Shown: one piece after another, positions 55,563-63,851 of the stretch
Layout: every line of letters begins with the position of its first letter
Numbering within the stretch: the first letter of the stretch is position 1
IMG/VR virus record: IMGVR_UViG_3300037041_001875
Coordinates: 1-64,000 of that record
DNA length: 64,000 nucleotides
Source of the DNA: a virus
Direction: 5' to 3' (one strand)
Notes under the pieces: model-generated
What the model was told of the DNA's origin: nothing
The model's database searches: none
What the model saw: only the letters and a program-made list of their open reading frames with translations
Made by a program: the position numbers and the translations under genes

Positions 55563-57710
55563 ATGGCTTTAGATGCAAAAGAAGAAGTTGGAATCGCCGC
55601 GTTAGCCGCAGTCACCGTGGGCGGGTTTGTTTATTACTTATCTAAAAACTCTCCGGGTAACTCTGAAATACTCCAAGCTACAGTAACTAAAGATAAAAAG
55701 AATGTAGTCATTGTTAAATCTGTCCAAGAAATAAAGCCAAAAGATAAAGCTATCTTGGACTGGCAGTTTTCTGCGAAGGTAGCCACTTCAATATACAAGC
55801 CAACACTTCCGACATTTAAAGAGGTGTCTGGATTGTCAAACGAACCGCGCATGAATAGCGGTTTGCTGGGAAAACTTGTTTCAGCTTATTGGGCTTATTC
55901 GCAAACCAGATTATGGTACATGACTCATTGCAAGCAATATCATCCATTCGACGAAACCACGCAATGGTTAGCAAGAGATGCTTCCTATGGCGGTCACGAT
56001 ATGAACAAAGCTCATTACAAAGAGCTCATGAAAACAGACCGTGGAACCTGGCCGGTAGGTGTTCCACGGGCCTTTCTCATGAACCGCTTCGAAGGAGAAA
56101 ATCCTTCGAAGTTCAACCAATATCGGAGATACACTTCGTTAGATCAAACATTCCCTAATTGGTCCATGCCTTTTGGCGGATTCGACTGCGTTCGAACACA
56201 AGCATCATTAAAACACTCAAATACTGCTAGTGGCGCGGGCTATAAAAATAGTTGTTGGACTTATTGTGGATGGAGAAGACCTTCGGGGGGGTCAACTTCC
56301 GGGTGTGTTCCTAAAATGTGTCCTAGACCTCTCCCAACAAGATGGTTTTCTCCAATTAATTGGGATATAAAAACAGAAAGAACTGCTGCTTATTTTACTT
56401 ATAGAGAGCCTTTTGTTGTAGGAAAGATGTTTGATGGCCAAGTTGTAAGTAATCAGATTGTGGCGACAAGAGGCTATAAGTACCAAGACGGTGCATGGGA
56501 AGATGACAAGGCTTTTGCTGGTATAGTTGAGAAGTATACCTACAACGTTGGGGTTCCTGCAATAGGCGGCTATCCTGGTAGAATATGGGGAAAAATTTCG
56601 ATTCCCGAAAGAATGAATGCTAGATACTTAATAAAAGTTCCTAAAGACTTCTCATCAAAATATTCTCTTGCGAACAAGGCAACTAAAGAAGATTCAAAAA
56701 ACGTCGAAGATAAATTTATAAAAGAATTGCACCGATATTATCATAGAGGATACAATCTAGTTAATACCTGTTTGGATATTCTGATAGACCGCAAGCATTT
56801 TGATTTGGAGAAAGAGTTTCCAAAATTCGTTAAACATTGCAATTGGTGGTGGATATTCCCACCCAACAAGGCAATGTTAGCGACTATCAAAGATAAAGAT
56901 GGTGAGCTCGTCAGAATGGCGCGCTTTGCTGATATTGGCGGCGGCAATATGGGTCTTAGCGACGTGAAATCTGAATATTTAGTTGACTATGTTATGAAGC
57001 TAACTCCACCGCCGGGAACTATCCCGCCTTGGGAAGACAAAGGTCCGTTATGGTTATGGCCGAGTACGGCAGGACAAATGAGACTGACCGGTGCTCCGAC
57101 CATACCATATCAACCGGCCCCTGGTTCTTATATCACGGGTGGCAGTGACTATCTTAGAAGCGCGGAAACAAATGCTTGGAGTAGTTGGAATAATATGTTT
57201 GAGTACATGTTAACCACTTTAAATGAAGCTATCTATTCTTATGTAATGAAAGAAGCCGGCGGGGCTATTGGAGGATATGTTACCAAAACGGCCGCTGCAT
57301 GGGCAGAAAATGTAGGAATAGATATATTAGAGCAGCTTCAAGATAAGCTTGGAAGCTCTTTTGGTGGTGTAATGGAATTAGGTTCTAAGGTTGCGGCCTT
57401 TGCGGGCCTAGTAGAAAATATTGATATAGCAGACAGTCTAAATAAAACAATAAAGCAGTCTTTCGAGGGAACAGGTTTAAACGCATATGATCTGTTAAAA
57501 AAATATCTGAAGGGAGCCGTTGACGGGATGAATCCAGAGGATCTTCGCAGAGTCCGAAATATGTTAGACCTGGGAATGTCCGAGCTGCGTTCGTGGGGGT
57601 GGCATGATGATCTCATCGGAGAACTTGGTTCAGTAGGTAGTACCTACGGTGACAGAGGTATTAAAGCAATAAAGTCCAAATATGGGTACAACGTCCAGAA
57701 GTTTGGTTGA
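55563..57710 (+). CDS. Large membrane-anchored virion protein (715 aa)
   Basis: One N-terminal membrane helix (about 9-26), then a long aromatic- and Lys-rich soluble region with a Cys cluster near residues 230-260 (SCWTYCGWRRPSGG...CVPKMCPRP) and a C-terminal Gly/Ala amphipathic helical part (about 555-660) that could insert in membranes. AT-rich, unlike the operon around it. It is the largest virion-operon product and could be a vertex, penetration or membrane-fusion protein. No match recognised. Confidence 0.7.
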   Translation: MALDAKEEVGIAALAAVTVGGFVYYLSKNSPGNSEILQATVTKDKKNVVIVKSVQEIKPKDKAILDWQFSAKVATSIYKPTLPTFKEVSGLSNEPRMNSGLLGKLVSAYWAYSQTRLWYMTHCKQYHPFDETTQWLARDASYGGHDMNKAHYKELMKTDRGTWPVGVPRAFLMNRFEGENPSKFNQYRRYTSLDQTFPNWSMPFGGFDCVRTQASLKHSNTASGAGYKNSCWTYCGWRRPSGGSTSGCVPKMCPRPLPTRWFSPINWDIKTERTAAYFTYREPFVVGKMFDGQVVSNQIVATRGYKYQDGAWEDDKAFAGIVEKYTYNVGVPAIGGYPGRIWGKISIPERMNARYLIKVPKDFSSKYSLANKATKEDSKNVEDKFIKELHRYYHRGYNLVNTCLDILIDRKHFDLEKEFPKFVKHCNWWWIFPPNKAMLATIKDKDGELVRMARFADIGGGNMGLSDVKSEYLVDYVMKLTPPPGTIPPWEDKGPLWLWPSTAGQMRLTGAPTIPYQPAPGSYITGGSDYLRSAETNAWSSWNNMFEYMLTTLNEAIYSYVMKEAGGAIGGYVTKTAAAWAENVGIDILEQLQDKLGSSFGGVMELGSKVAAFAGLVENIDIADSLNKTIKQSFEGTGLNAYDLLKKYLKGAVDGMNPEDLRRVRNMLDLGMSELRSWGWHDDLIGELGSVGSTYGDRGIKAIKSKYGYNVQKFG

Positions 57711-57758
57711 TTCAAAACAGTAGCCAAACAAGGCTACCACAACTGTAAGAGGTACGTC

Positions 57759-57935
57759 ATGCCAAAGAAAAGAAGCAAAAGACAACCAGGCTACTACTGC
57801 GTCAACACCAAGGCCGCTACCCGTGGCAAGCGCTGCCTGCACAAGGCTGTCGGCGGCGCGGTGCGGTTCGTCAAGTCCGGCAACATCAAGTGCCCGAAGA
57901 CCTGCCGCTCCTACGCGAAGAAGCGTCACGGCTGA
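57759..57935 (+). CDS. 58-aa very basic Cys protein
   Basis: A 58-codon frame begins MPKKRSKRQPGYYCVNTKAA and has RGKRCLH, KCPKTCRS and a KKRHG end. High Lys/Arg with four Cys. AGAGG precedes the ATG. Candidate genome-condensing protein. A small hairpin (GTAGCC/GGCTAC, 57720-57737) lies just before it. Confidence 0.6.
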   Translation: MPKKRSKRQPGYYCVNTKAATRGKRCLHKAVGGAVRFVKSGNIKCPKTCRSYAKKRHG

Positions 57936-57947
57936 TCGGAGGTTCCC

Positions 57948-58076
57948 ATGCCCTACAAGTGTGCACCCGTCAAGAACCGCAAGGGCAAGGTTGTCCGCAA
58001 GCAGTGCTACCACATGGTCAACGGCAGGCCCCGTTTCGTCAAAAATTCGACGAAAGGGTGTAGCTGTTCCCGCTGA
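57948..58076 (+). CDS. 42-aa very basic Cys protein
   Basis: A 42-codon frame begins MPYKCAPVKNRKGKVVRKQC and ends CSCSR; related in composition (not clearly in sequence) to the previous and to the 54034 gene. The RFVK segment (PRFVKNS; VRFVKSG) is shared with the 58-aa neighbour, suggesting common origin. Confidence 0.6.
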   Translation: MPYKCAPVKNRKGKVVRKQCYHMVNGRPRFVKNSTKGCSCSR

Positions 58077-58145
58077 TTTTCACTTTATAGACGTTGACGC
58101 CTACATCCTTCACGGGGTAAGCTCCCCGCAGGAGGAGCGTAGCAT

Positions 58146-58502
58146 ATGTCTATAAATTCATGCCGGCCCAACGTACTCAAGATGACCGCAGGCCAGGCGA
58201 AGAAATTCCTCGAGGCCCAAGACAAACCAACGCTCGTCCAGTTCGCCGCAGATTGGTGCGAGTTCTGCGAAGCCTCGAAGCCGGAAGTCGAAGCGGCCTC
58301 GGCGGCACTGTGTGATCGAGCCCGAGTGGTCCGCGTGAACGTCGATAAAGCTCCCCAGCTCGCGGACAAGTTTGGCGTGAACGCTCTCCCCGATTTCGTG
58401 GTCATGCACCGCGGCAAAGTCGTGGCGCGCATCAAAGGCTATGCGGACCGGAAAACGTTGCTACGAGCGGTTTCTAAGGCCTTGCAGGCGAGGAAACACT
58501 AA
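58146..58502 (+). CDS. Thioredoxin-like protein
   Basis: The 118-aa protein has the thioredoxin fold order: TLVQFAADWCEFCEASKPEVE with active site CEFC (38-41), VVRVNVDKAPQLADKFGV and the cis-Pro loop ALPDFVV, RGKVVARIKGY. No signal peptide, so it is cytoplasmic. It may keep the many Cys proteins reduced until assembly, or supply electrons to the CysH-like reductase. Strong GGAGGAG ribosome site. Confidence 0.85.
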   Translation: MSINSCRPNVLKMTAGQAKKFLEAQDKPTLVQFAADWCEFCEASKPEVEAASAALCDRARVVRVNVDKAPQLADKFGVNALPDFVVMHRGKVVARIKGYADRKTLLRAVSKALQARKH

Positions 58503-59155
58503 TGCAGGTTGCGACATACAAAGGGCCTGCCGGGACGCTTCAGTTGACGGCAAAGGATCGCCTGCTGGCCGCTCGAGGCGTCCTCGGTGAAGGCGACAAG
58601 AACCCGTCGGACGAGGTCATGCGAGCCTACTTGTGGGCCATCATGCGAAGGTGCTTGATACGCGGGACAGTCATTGGTTACGGCACGATGTGGGAGCAAT
58701 TCTCCCAGCCGATCAACCCTGCTTGGCGTGCCGATGGTGTGTTTTGTCGTGAGGGGGGTCTTTATCACGGGAAAGACGAATGCGCAAGCGAAAAATTGGC
58801 TCGGCGCGCAAAAATTTCTGCGACCCCCTGGGATAACATTCCTGTCAAGATCCGAAACGCCGTGGACCAGTTTGCCAGCGGAGCTCTCCCGCCGCCGATG
58901 ACCGAGAGGCTCTTGCCTGCCGGCCGCAACCGCCTGTCGAACTGGGCAAGCTACAAGGGCGTCCGCGAGAAATTCCCGTGGGGCGTGGCCATTGGGGGTG
59001 AGTGGTTCCTCGAGGATAGACCCATGCGAGCTGGCAACGTTGAGATTGTCGGCGTCACAGACGTTGTCGAGCCCTCAAGCATGATCTTGAAGGTTTCTTC
59101 TATCGGTATTGGGATTGTCACTGCTTTAGCGTGGTTGTTCTTCTACCGTAAGTAG
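58502..59155 (+). CDS. Membrane-anchored cell-wall hydrolase-like protein (SleB-type)
   Basis: The 217-aa protein has AKDRLLAARGVLGEG, an YLWAIMRR helix, GYGTMWEQFSQPINPAW and WGVAIGGEWFLED. The QFSxxxxP-W...GGxxF order resembles SleB/hydrolase_2 lytic transglycosylase domains. A C-terminal membrane helix (VSSIGIGIVTALAWLFFY) with RK end anchors it, as with the other virion proteins. Likely opens peptidoglycan on entry. It starts within the thioredoxin stop and ends the virion operon, 4 bases from the convergent gene. Confidence 0.55.
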   Translation: MQVATYKGPAGTLQLTAKDRLLAARGVLGEGDKNPSDEVMRAYLWAIMRRCLIRGTVIGYGTMWEQFSQPINPAWRADGVFCREGGLYHGKDECASEKLARRAKISATPWDNIPVKIRNAVDQFASGALPPPMTERLLPAGRNRLSNWASYKGVREKFPWGVAIGGEWFLEDRPMRAGNVEIVGVTDVVEPSSMILKVSSIGIGIVTALAWLFFYRK

Positions 59156-59159
59156 AATA

Positions 59160-59426
59160 TCAGGAAGCTTTTTCGAGGGCGTTCTTTGCCCGTCGGGCAG
59201 CGCCAGCTTCTTGCAAGCGCTTCTTGTGATCTTCTCGCATCACGCGCTTTACGGGCTTCGCCACTTCCTTGCTCGCCAGCCATTCTTCGAGAGTGGTGAT
59301 CTTCACGAATCGCTGCTTGCCCACGATAACTAGCGGCAGATTTCCCTTTTTGTGCTCATTGAGAAGGGTGACTTCACGTAGTCCGAGCTCAGCGGCGGCT
59401 TCTTCGAGGGTCTTCATTCCTACCAT
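59160..59426 (-). CDS. Excisionase/MerR-like DNA-binding protein
   Basis: The 88-aa protein reads MKTLEEAAAELGLREVTLLNEHKKGNLP...VKITTLEEWLA, the helix-turn-helix layout of phage excisionases (HTH_17), followed by a basic C-terminal tail. AGGAG seven bases before the ATG. Near the integrase, it is probably the recombination directionality factor. Confidence 0.7.
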   Translation of the reverse strand: MVGMKTLEEAAAELGLREVTLLNEHKKGNLPLVIVGKQRFVKITTLEEWLASKEVAKPVKRVMREDHKKRLQEAGAARRAKNALEKAS

Positions 59427-59437
59427 GATAGGGCTCC

Positions 59438-59788
59438 TTACGTTTGTGGATAAATTCGTCGCTCATAGAACATCATTCGGCCGTCGTCATCATGGCCAAG
59501 GTTATCTGTGAAGTCAAGCGGTCTGAAAGCACTCTCCGAAAGAAAAATTACGTTGTCAACGGCTTCGCTCTCCCGATTCTTTTGCAGGTCGCCGTGTTTT
59601 GTTTTGCTGCGAATCCACCTTCCCTCTTCTGGATGCAGCAATACGAGCACTAGATATTCCCTACTAGGAGCTTCGGGCGCCTCAACGCCCAGCAACACTT
59701 GCCTTTCCGTGGACACAGGTTTGTAGTAAGACCGTGTCAACCAAATGGAGTGGGGATGCACGAATTCGTTGTAGGGAACCCAGTTCAT
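59438..59788 (-). CDS. Hypothetical 116-aa protein
   Basis: The start at 59788 (MNWVPYNEFVHPHSIW) overlaps the upstream stop as ATGA and follows AAAGGA. Beta-rich, aromatic, acidic near the end (DNLGHDDDGR). Not recognised. Confidence 0.65.
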   Translation of the reverse strand: MNWVPYNEFVHPHSIWLTRSYYKPVSTERQVLLGVEAPEAPSREYLVLVLLHPEEGRWIRSKTKHGDLQKNRESEAVDNVIFLSESAFRPLDFTDNLGHDDDGRMMFYERRIYPQT

Positions 59789-60429
59789 AGCGCGATCCTT
59801 TCCAGCAGGTCGTCGATGCTCGAGCACAACGGAATCTGAAATCGCAGAGTGGAGTCTAACAGGTGGAGGTGTTTGTAGAGCGTTTTTATCTGTTTTGGGC
59901 TTGCAAGCGAGTAATTATGGGCAGTTATGCACGCCAGATTCGGGTTTTTCGTATTATGCCCTGCCGTATTATGCCCTGCCGTAGTATGCCCCCACGCGGT
60001 GAGCTCGCAAGCGTCGCAGAGTCGAACAATCTCCTCGAGAAGGCCTCGATTCTCAGAGCCCCTCTCTCGAGGATTGTGCGCGGCCGTCCGGCCGGAGGCA
60101 AACCACAAGGTGGCCTTGGGTGCCATGATTCCTTCGAGGAGCCCCACGAGCCCGCCGATGCGCGTCAGAAGGTGTCCTGTTTGAATCCATTGCTCAGTGC
60201 CATGGCCGAAATAGGCGAACACGTTGAAAGGCGCTTTGTTGTGCTGCTGGAACACTTGGGTCACGGTGTTTTCCACGGCCGCAGACCTTCGAAGAGCTGG
60301 AAGCTGGCACGGAACCGGGACCATGAGCACCTCATGGCCGAGCGCGTTGTGATGCTTCGCGTAGGCTGCGGCTTCCCGCTCGAATTCAGCGCTGGTGTTC
60401 TTGTTTACATACAAGATTAAATGTCGCAT
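59785..60429 (-). CDS. Possible caspase-like fold protein lacking the catalytic Cys
   Basis: The 214-aa protein starts MRHLILYVNKNTSAEFERE (GAAGAAGG upstream). NVFAYFGHGTEQW places a His-Gly pair as in caspase/CHAT peptidases, but the later strand ATLWFASGRTAA has Gly where the ACxS cysteine is expected. A short repeat (TAGHNTAGHNT) follows. The fold call is weak; it may be an inactive relative or a different Rossmann-like protein. Confidence 0.5.
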   Translation of the reverse strand: MRHLILYVNKNTSAEFEREAAAYAKHHNALGHEVLMVPVPCQLPALRRSAAVENTVTQVFQQHNKAPFNVFAYFGHGTEQWIQTGHLLTRIGGLVGLLEGIMAPKATLWFASGRTAAHNPRERGSENRGLLEEIVRLCDACELTAWGHTTAGHNTAGHNTKNPNLACITAHNYSLASPKQIKTLYKHLHLLDSTLRFQIPLCSSIDDLLERIAL

Positions 60430-60683
60430 CCTATGCCTTCTTCGCGGAACAAATCGCCCATAGACCTGCAAAGGGTCGCGGACGAAACGCGCAGGATGCG
60501 GCTGTCTCGAGCTAGGTAAAACTCATATTTCGTTGGGTCGAGCAGTTCTGAGGCCGACAGACCCTCGTCTCTTAGCTGTTTTATTGCGCTCTTTAGTGTC
60601 TCGTGCATCGAGATTGTGCTGTCTTCTAGGTCGATAGACAAAACTGAAAACGTTGGGGCCTTTTTTGAGCACTCGTCAGTCAT
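60417..60683 (-). CDS. Hypothetical 88-aa protein
   Basis: The protein begins MTDECSKKAPTFSVLSIDLE, helix and strand mixture, overlapping neighbours by 8 and 13 bases. Coupled to the integrase gene. Not recognised. Confidence 0.6.
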   Translation of the reverse strand: MTDECSKKAPTFSVLSIDLEDSTISMHETLKSAIKQLRDEGLSASELLDPTKYEFYLARDSRILRVSSATLCRSMGDLFREEGIGCDI

Positions 60684-61716
60684 TTGAATCCTCCATGTCG
60701 TCGTCCGTTGCGTACATATCCTCGAGCCTATCGTTCATCTCATCCATTCTATTCGAATGGAGGTAGATTTGAGTGGTCTCTATGCTCGTGTGACCGAGAA
60801 AGTTTGCTACAAGCATGATGTCCTTGGTTGCCTGATACAACCGAAGAGCGGCCGTCTTGCGAAAGCGGTGCGAGCGGACCTCCGAGGCCTCGATGCCACA
60901 CGCCACGGCGTAGTCCTTGAGATGCTTCGAGATGTGCGCGTAGGAGCTCTTCGGCCGGTTCTCTGCCGACGCGGCCGGCGCGACGATATCCGCGATGTAG
61001 TTCCAAGCTCCTGGCCATCTGCTCAGTACTTCGAGCTCTTCGCGGACCACGCCCGAGGGCAAGCTGCGCTGCTTCAACCTCTTCGACCAGATCATCAAAG
61101 GAGCACCAGTCTCGACCGAGTGGAGCACGGATTCTCGTTGAATCCATGGTGTGTCCGCACCTGCTCGAAGGCCGAGTTTGATAGCGATGCGCAGCACTGG
61201 CCACGTCCAGGGCCATCGAGGATTGCCCTTGTCGGCGTCGATCACCGCAAGGATTTTACCTACCTCTTGTTCAGTGAACGCGGGAAGGATCTTCTTGGTC
61301 GGCGCTTCCCGGTCGCGGAGCATCTTCTTCACCTTCAGGCCGGCGAGCTCGACGATCAACTCTCCGCGGTTCGTATAGAGCGCGTACTGCCTGATAGCGG
61401 CGCGGATCGCGTGCTTAGTGGTCAGTTGCAGGTCACGTCTGCGCAGGGCGTCGACCGGCGTCCCGCCTGTGGTAATGAGCGCGTGCCAGACGTAGTTGGC
61501 ATACGTCTCAGCGCTGTTCTTCGACAACGCGGCATCCTCAATCATGAAGCGGACGAACGCCTTGCAACTCTCCCGGCAACACTTGGCGACGTAGGTCCGC
61601 GCCGCATGCACAATCTCAATGGGCACGGGCTCAAAAATCGCGTCCTTGCCGTTGATAAGGGCCTCGGCGCCCTCGAGGCCGTTCACGAGCCGGTTGGCGT
61701 TATCGTTTTGGCTCAT
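60676..61716 (-). CDS. int: Tyrosine recombinase (integrase)
   Basis: The 346-aa protein has an N-terminal SAM-like core-binding domain (about 45-130) and a catalytic domain with Arg in KLGLRAGAD (near 184), HRFRKTAALRL (His 283, Arg 286), LGHTSIETTQIYLH (His 309, Tyr 318). All active-site residues are present. It would integrate the element or resolve multimers of the circle. An attP site was not identified next to it. Confidence 0.9.
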   Translation of the reverse strand: MSQNDNANRLVNGLEGAEALINGKDAIFEPVPIEIVHAARTYVAKCCRESCKAFVRFMIEDAALSKNSAETYANYVWHALITTGGTPVDALRRRDLQLTTKHAIRAAIRQYALYTNRGELIVELAGLKVKKMLRDREAPTKKILPAFTEQEVGKILAVIDADKGNPRWPWTWPVLRIAIKLGLRAGADTPWIQRESVLHSVETGAPLMIWSKRLKQRSLPSGVVREELEVLSRWPGAWNYIADIVAPAASAENRPKSSYAHISKHLKDYAVACGIEASEVRSHRFRKTAALRLYQATKDIMLVANFLGHTSIETTQIYLHSNRMDEMNDRLEDMYATDDDMEDSND

Positions 61717-62233
61717 TCTCTTTTTCTTTTATCTCCTTGCGCAAATTGTCGTCGCACGTCAGGTCATCGCAGCAATGACAAAGTTGAATATGCGTCCGCT
61801 TGCACCACTCACTGATACTGATACCTTCGGGGGGTGAGATAACCCGATTTATCTTTTCTATGTCTTCTCTCGGCTCGACCTCTTCGAGCATCCAAGCATG
61901 GTTGACGGCCCACTGGCTCACTTTGGCTCTCATCTCGTGCAGTTCTCTCTCGAGCTCGTCTCGGTCGGCTTTCAATGCTTGTATACAATCAACGATTCGA
62001 TTTGCGACCTCTTTGGCGGTGCAAGGCCCCTCAACATCGACCTCCCCAATTAGAGCACCTTTGGCCTCTTCTAATACTTTACGAAGAGCCATGTTCTCTT
62101 GGTCGAGGTCTTCTATCACACTTTCTACCTCGTCTACTTCGATCTTGAGAGCGTCGCGCTCGCCTTCTATTTCGGCAAACTTAGCCTCTCGACAATCACA
62201 CGCATGATGATGGACTGTACATTCTCTTGTCAT
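61700..62233 (-). CDS. Coiled-coil protein with His/Cys-rich ends
   Basis: The 177-aa protein has a HHHACDC start, a long Glu/Leu coiled coil (about 20-115) and a C-terminal HIQLCHCCDDLTCDD cluster, possibly a metal site. It overlaps the integrase start by 17 bases. Asp at residue 90 here, Gly in the copy at 1-369. Role unknown. Confidence 0.7.
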   Translation of the reverse strand: MTRECTVHHHACDCREAKFAEIEGERDALKIEVDEVESVIEDLDQENMALRKVLEEAKGALIGEVDVEGPCTAKEVANRIVDCIQALKADRDELERELHEMRAKVSQWAVNHAWMLEEVEPREDIEKINRVISPPEGISISEWCKRTHIQLCHCCDDLTCDDNLRKEIKEKENEPKR

Positions 62234-62325
62234 CCTTTAACCCCCTTAAAGGCCCTGGCCATAATCTCGAGGGGGCGCCGTAGCCTAGTCAATTCGATTT
62301 CTAACTGGTCGTCCTCGTCAGACAT
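62230..62325 (-). CDS. 31-aa protein (second reading)
   Basis: Identical to 366-461; same molecule seen again past the circle junction. Confidence 0.5.
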   Translation of the reverse strand: MSDEDDQLEIELTRLRRPLEIMARAFKGVKG

Positions 62326-62327
62326 TG

Positions 62328-62846
62328 TCATTCTCCTTCGAGGCTTTCGAGCTCATCGAGCGCTTCGACGAGTCGCGTAAGAGACTTGATCTCGTGCTCT
62401 GGTCCGTAGGACACATAAGGCGCCCCGCGAGCTTCACGTTGCAGGTTGACAATCACGGCGAGCTCGAGTTGATAGTCTCGAGATGAGCTGAGCTCGGCCT
62501 GCCGTGGGTCGCTGTTCACGAGGTCTTCCCGCCGAGTTACCGCTTCGATTTCCTCGACGGTGTCGTCTTGCGGCGGCAAGGCCTCGGCGGGAACCTGCTC
62601 AGCCTCGAGCACTGGCTCTGAGCGAGCTTTGAAGCACTCATCGCAATGATCCGTGCGCGTGCCGTCGAGGTTACGGCCTCCATGCCAACCAGGCGCGTGC
62701 AGACCGTCGAGGAACCATATCGACGGGATCGGCCCCTTCCATTGGGGGTCGTATATCGTATGCTCGATGCCGCATAGGTCGCACTTGATATGCGGCTTGC
62801 CGGGAACGCCGTCCAGTCTATCGTCTAAACCGCAATGGTAGCTCAT
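62328..62846 (-). CDS. Two-CxxC hypothetical protein (second reading)
   Basis: Identical to 464-982. Confidence 0.7.
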   Translation of the reverse strand: MSYHCGLDDRLDGVPGKPHIKCDLCGIEHTIYDPQWKGPIPSIWFLDGLHAPGWHGGRNLDGTRTDHCDECFKARSEPVLEAEQVPAEALPPQDDTVEEIEAVTRREDLVNSDPRQAELSSSRDYQLELAVIVNLQREARGAPYVSYGPEHEIKSLTRLVEALDELESLEGE

Positions 62847-63114
62847 GAAAAGTCGTGTCCACTTTCCGGGCCTCTTCGACCTCTTCGGGCGTAGGTACTC
62901 GATTCTCTCGCTGATAGGTGTTAAGGCCACAGCAACACCCCGCGCCTGCACACAATGTCGTTGCATAAGCTATGCTCATCGCAATAAGGTGGCAGCGCCA
63001 ACGCTGGCCGTCCCAGAATAAGTGCTTGCAATACGTAACAGGATCAAACCCACCATAACTGCATGGTCCCTTACGGCAACAAAAACCGCAACCTATGCAG
63101 GCCTTCCCGATCAT
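62818..63114 (-). CDS. YkgJ-like Cys-rich protein (second reading)
   Basis: Identical to 954-1250. Confidence 0.75.
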   Translation of the reverse strand: MIGKACIGCGFCCRKGPCSYGGFDPVTYCKHLFWDGQRWRCHLIAMSIAYATTLCAGAGCCCGLNTYQRENRVPTPEEVEEARKVDTTFHELPLRFRR

Positions 63115-63332
63115 TTCTTCTCCCAGCTAGAGCAAAGACTCGAGCCGTCTGTATAAACCGTGACTCTTCGAGGAAAGACCTCGTTGGCGTCCAAATAGCT
63201 TCGAAGCTCACACTTCCAATAACGTCCCTTGTAGCCGAAATCCGCCAAAATTTCAGCGCTAGTCTCATAGCCGCTCTTGTGTTTGCAATCCTTACAGCTC
63301 TTGCCCCTTGGATGTAACACGTCAACAGTCAT
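63111..63332 (-). CDS. Small CxxC protein (second reading)
   Basis: Identical to 1247-1468. Confidence 0.65.
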   Translation of the reverse strand: MTVDVLHPRGKSCKDCKHKSGYETSAEILADFGYKGRYWKCELRSYLDANEVFPRRVTVYTDGSSLCSSWEKK

Positions 63333-63522
63333 GGCTTTCCTTCCAGCCGTCCTTTTCGAGGATTGCCTCGAAGGGACGTTTGTGCATACGGTGTCCATAT
63401 TCCCATAGCTTTGAATCAGCCCAGCGACCGCCGTAGTACACTTCTTGGTCGTTGATACACTGCACAAGCAGGTCTGACCCATCGGGCGAAACGAACCTTT
63501 GTCCTGCTCTAACGACTATCAT
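63322..63522 (-). CDS. 66-aa hypothetical protein (second reading)
   Basis: Identical to 1458-1658. Confidence 0.6.
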   Translation of the reverse strand: MIVVRAGQRFVSPDGSDLLVQCINDQEVYYGGRWADSKLWEYGHRMHKRPFEAILEKDGWKESHDC

Positions 63523-63562
63523 GACAACTAACCTTTTTTATCCGCCAAATACAATGGAATCT

Positions 63563-63652
63563 CTAGGTGCTTACCTTGTTATGCCCCATGGAGTAATAAT
63601 ACGCCCAGCCATGATTTCCTAAATCCGCAACAATCTGCTCATTGTCTAGCAT
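63563..63652 (-). CDS. Possible 29-aa peptide (second reading)
   Basis: Identical to 1699-1788. Confidence 0.3.
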   Translation of the reverse strand: MLDNEQIVADLGNHGWAYYYSMGHNKVST

Positions 63653-63655
63653 GGG

Positions 63656-63835
63656 TCACTTCCCTCTTTCTAAATAACGGTCACAAGCTCTGCTATTAGC
63701 ATGTGCTGGCCGTTCCGCCGTGTGTCCCGATACGTATATCAAGCATCGACCATACCCATAAGGCCAGTTTGCGTTAGTGCCTCTGCCATTGATGTAGCAC
63801 TTACAGGTTCGGCAGGTCTTAGGTGGGTGTCCCAT
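63656..63835 (-). CDS. Zinc-ribbon-like protein (second reading)
   Basis: Identical to 1792-1971. Confidence 0.65.
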   Translation of the reverse strand: MGHPPKTCRTCKCYINGRGTNANWPYGYGRCLIYVSGHTAERPAHANSRACDRYLERGK

Positions 63836-63851
63836 GGGGAGCTCCTTGCGG

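Noticed and set aside
60757-61815. 352-codon plus-strand frame opposite the integrase
   Set aside because: Mirror frame of a GC-rich gene; integrase active-site residues prove the minus frame.
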